64,000 bases of DNA from Peptostreptococcus equinus (lineage in GTDB: Bacteria > Bacillota > Clostridia > Peptostreptococcales > Peptostreptococcaceae): NCBI RefSeq assembly GCF_027125355.1, contig NZ_CP114052.1:1612001-1676000 (forward strand), read 5' to 3'. The translations under genes and the position numbers were made by a program. Shown here one piece after another: positions 63,373-64,000 of the stretch; the first letter of the stretch is position 1, and each line of letters opens with the position of its first letter. The notes under the pieces are model-generated. The model saw only the letters and a program-made list of their open reading frames with translations, made no database searches and was not told the origin of the DNA.

Positions 63373-64000
63373 ATCTATCTTTAGCCCTTTCGTTTATTAA
63401 TTGACCTGCAATGCTGATAGCAATCTCTGCAGGAGTTTCCGCATCCAATGGTATACCTATTGGAGCCGTTATTCTCGCTAAATCTTCATCCTTATATCCG
63501 TCATTTCTAAGCTTTTTCATTACACCCGCAGTTTTTCTTCTAGAGCCTATTACTCCAATGTATCTTGCCGGTGTTTTCAATACTTGACGCTGAATTATAT
63601 AGTCGTCCTTGTGTCCTCTTGTCATAATGCAAATATAATCGTTCTTTGTTACTTCTTTGCAAAATTCGTACAGGTTTTCCATATCTACGATTTTTGTGGA
63701 AACAACACCAGAGAACAACTCAGCCTTTGCGAATTCTTCCCTATCTTCAAGTACTATACAATTAAATCCAATCCTACTAAGAGTAGGTACTAGCTGCTGA
63801 GCAACATGACCACCACCAAATACATATACCTTTGAATTGTGGTTAATTTTCTCAACAAAATATGTTCTCTCCTCAATCTTGCACTTTCTAGTGCCTGCAT
63901 CTAAATTATTAATAATCTGGTCTGGGCAATCCATTCCTACTACTGTTCCATTACCATAGATAACGCCCATAGAAAATCTCGCATCCTCAGTAATATCATT
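63359..64000 (-). CDS. XdhC/CoxI-family protein, partial
   Basis: Moco-handling chaperone for xanthine dehydrogenase-type enzymes; family members bind and help sulfurate the cofactor. The part seen (at least 214 codons) holds a Rossmann-type KVYVFGGGHVAQQLVPTLSR, IMTRGHKDDYIIQRQVLK, YIGVIGSRRKTAGVMKKL and IGIPLDAETPAEIAISIAGQ, the standard XdhC C-terminal domain. The frame stays open upstream past the ATG at 63970 (NDITEDARFSM), so the true start lies outside the window. Confidence 0.92.
   Translation of the reverse strand, partial: NDITEDARFSMGVIYGNGTVVGMDCPDQIINNLDAGTRKCKIEERTYFVEKINHNSKVYVFGGGHVAQQLVPTLSRIGFNCIVLEDREEFAKAELFSGVVSTKIVDMENLYEFCKEVTKNDYICIMTRGHKDDYIIQRQVLKTPARYIGVIGSRRKTAGVMKKLRNDGYKDEDLARITAPIGIPLDAETPAEIAISIAGQLINERAKDRYENN

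Noticed and set aside
1..64000. CRISPR array, tRNA or rRNA genes
   Set aside because: No regularly spaced direct repeats and no cloverleaf or rRNA signature were found by eye on either strand.

Overview
The window is strongly AT-rich DNA from a strict anaerobe of the class Clostridia, most likely Peptostreptococcaceae or a close relative (family-level inference; there is no rRNA in the window). The main clue is a complete glycine reductase operon with two in-frame UGA (selenocysteine) codons, together with Gram-positive signals, GGAGG ribosome binding sites, a phosphorylcholine-decoration (lic) cluster, and molybdenum hydroxylase and Moco genes. No tRNA, rRNA, CRISPR array or intact mobile element was found.

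Layout. 1-8330: the grd operon on the minus strand (grdX-trxB-trxA-grdE-grdA-grdB-grdC-grdD), headed by a promoter, a single-aptamer glycine riboswitch and an intrinsic terminator. 8330-9760: AT-rich spacer and a solitary purC. 9798-20400: a minus-strand catabolic stretch with a metallophosphoesterase and SSS symporter pair, an Ldh2-type dehydrogenase, an M20 amidohydrolase, an MFS transporter, a PucR-type regulator, an M18 aminopeptidase and a TIM-barrel protein. 20600-28780: accessory region with an XRE-cupin regulator facing a broken LysE exporter across three operator-like palindromes, a secreted nuclease, an ABC exporter, small enzymes, an ABC-ATPase relic and a MerR relic. 28790-33400: the lic genes. 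33500-38950: a DNA glycosylase with an apparent AUU start, then a peptide-resistance-type ABC transporter with its two-component system on the plus strand. 39040-47850: cspA, bioY, adenine deaminase, membrane proteins, and a second nuclease with a premature stop. 47865-48731: a decayed ISL3-family insertion sequence with both ends recognisable. 48732-51611: ion channel, CPBP protease and HD-domain protein. 51632-64000: xanthine-dehydrogenase-type hydroxylase genes with an unusual downstream tail (YopX-like protein and two unknowns), then modABC and Moco genes running off the right edge.

How it fits together. Adenine deaminase, a molybdenum hydroxylase with its molybdate importer and cofactor enzymes, and a selenoprotein glycine reductase would all suit an organism that ferments purines and amino acids, because clostridial purine fermentation yields glycine and glycine reductase converts it to acetyl phosphate. 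The ring-opening enzymes are not in this window, so that link is inference.

Most of what deserves a second look is at the DNA level: recoding sites, the single-aptamer riboswitch, operator repeats placed against promoters, several gene remnants and one non-canonical start codon. The best candidate for something not previously described is the three-gene tail behind the xanthine dehydrogenase genes.
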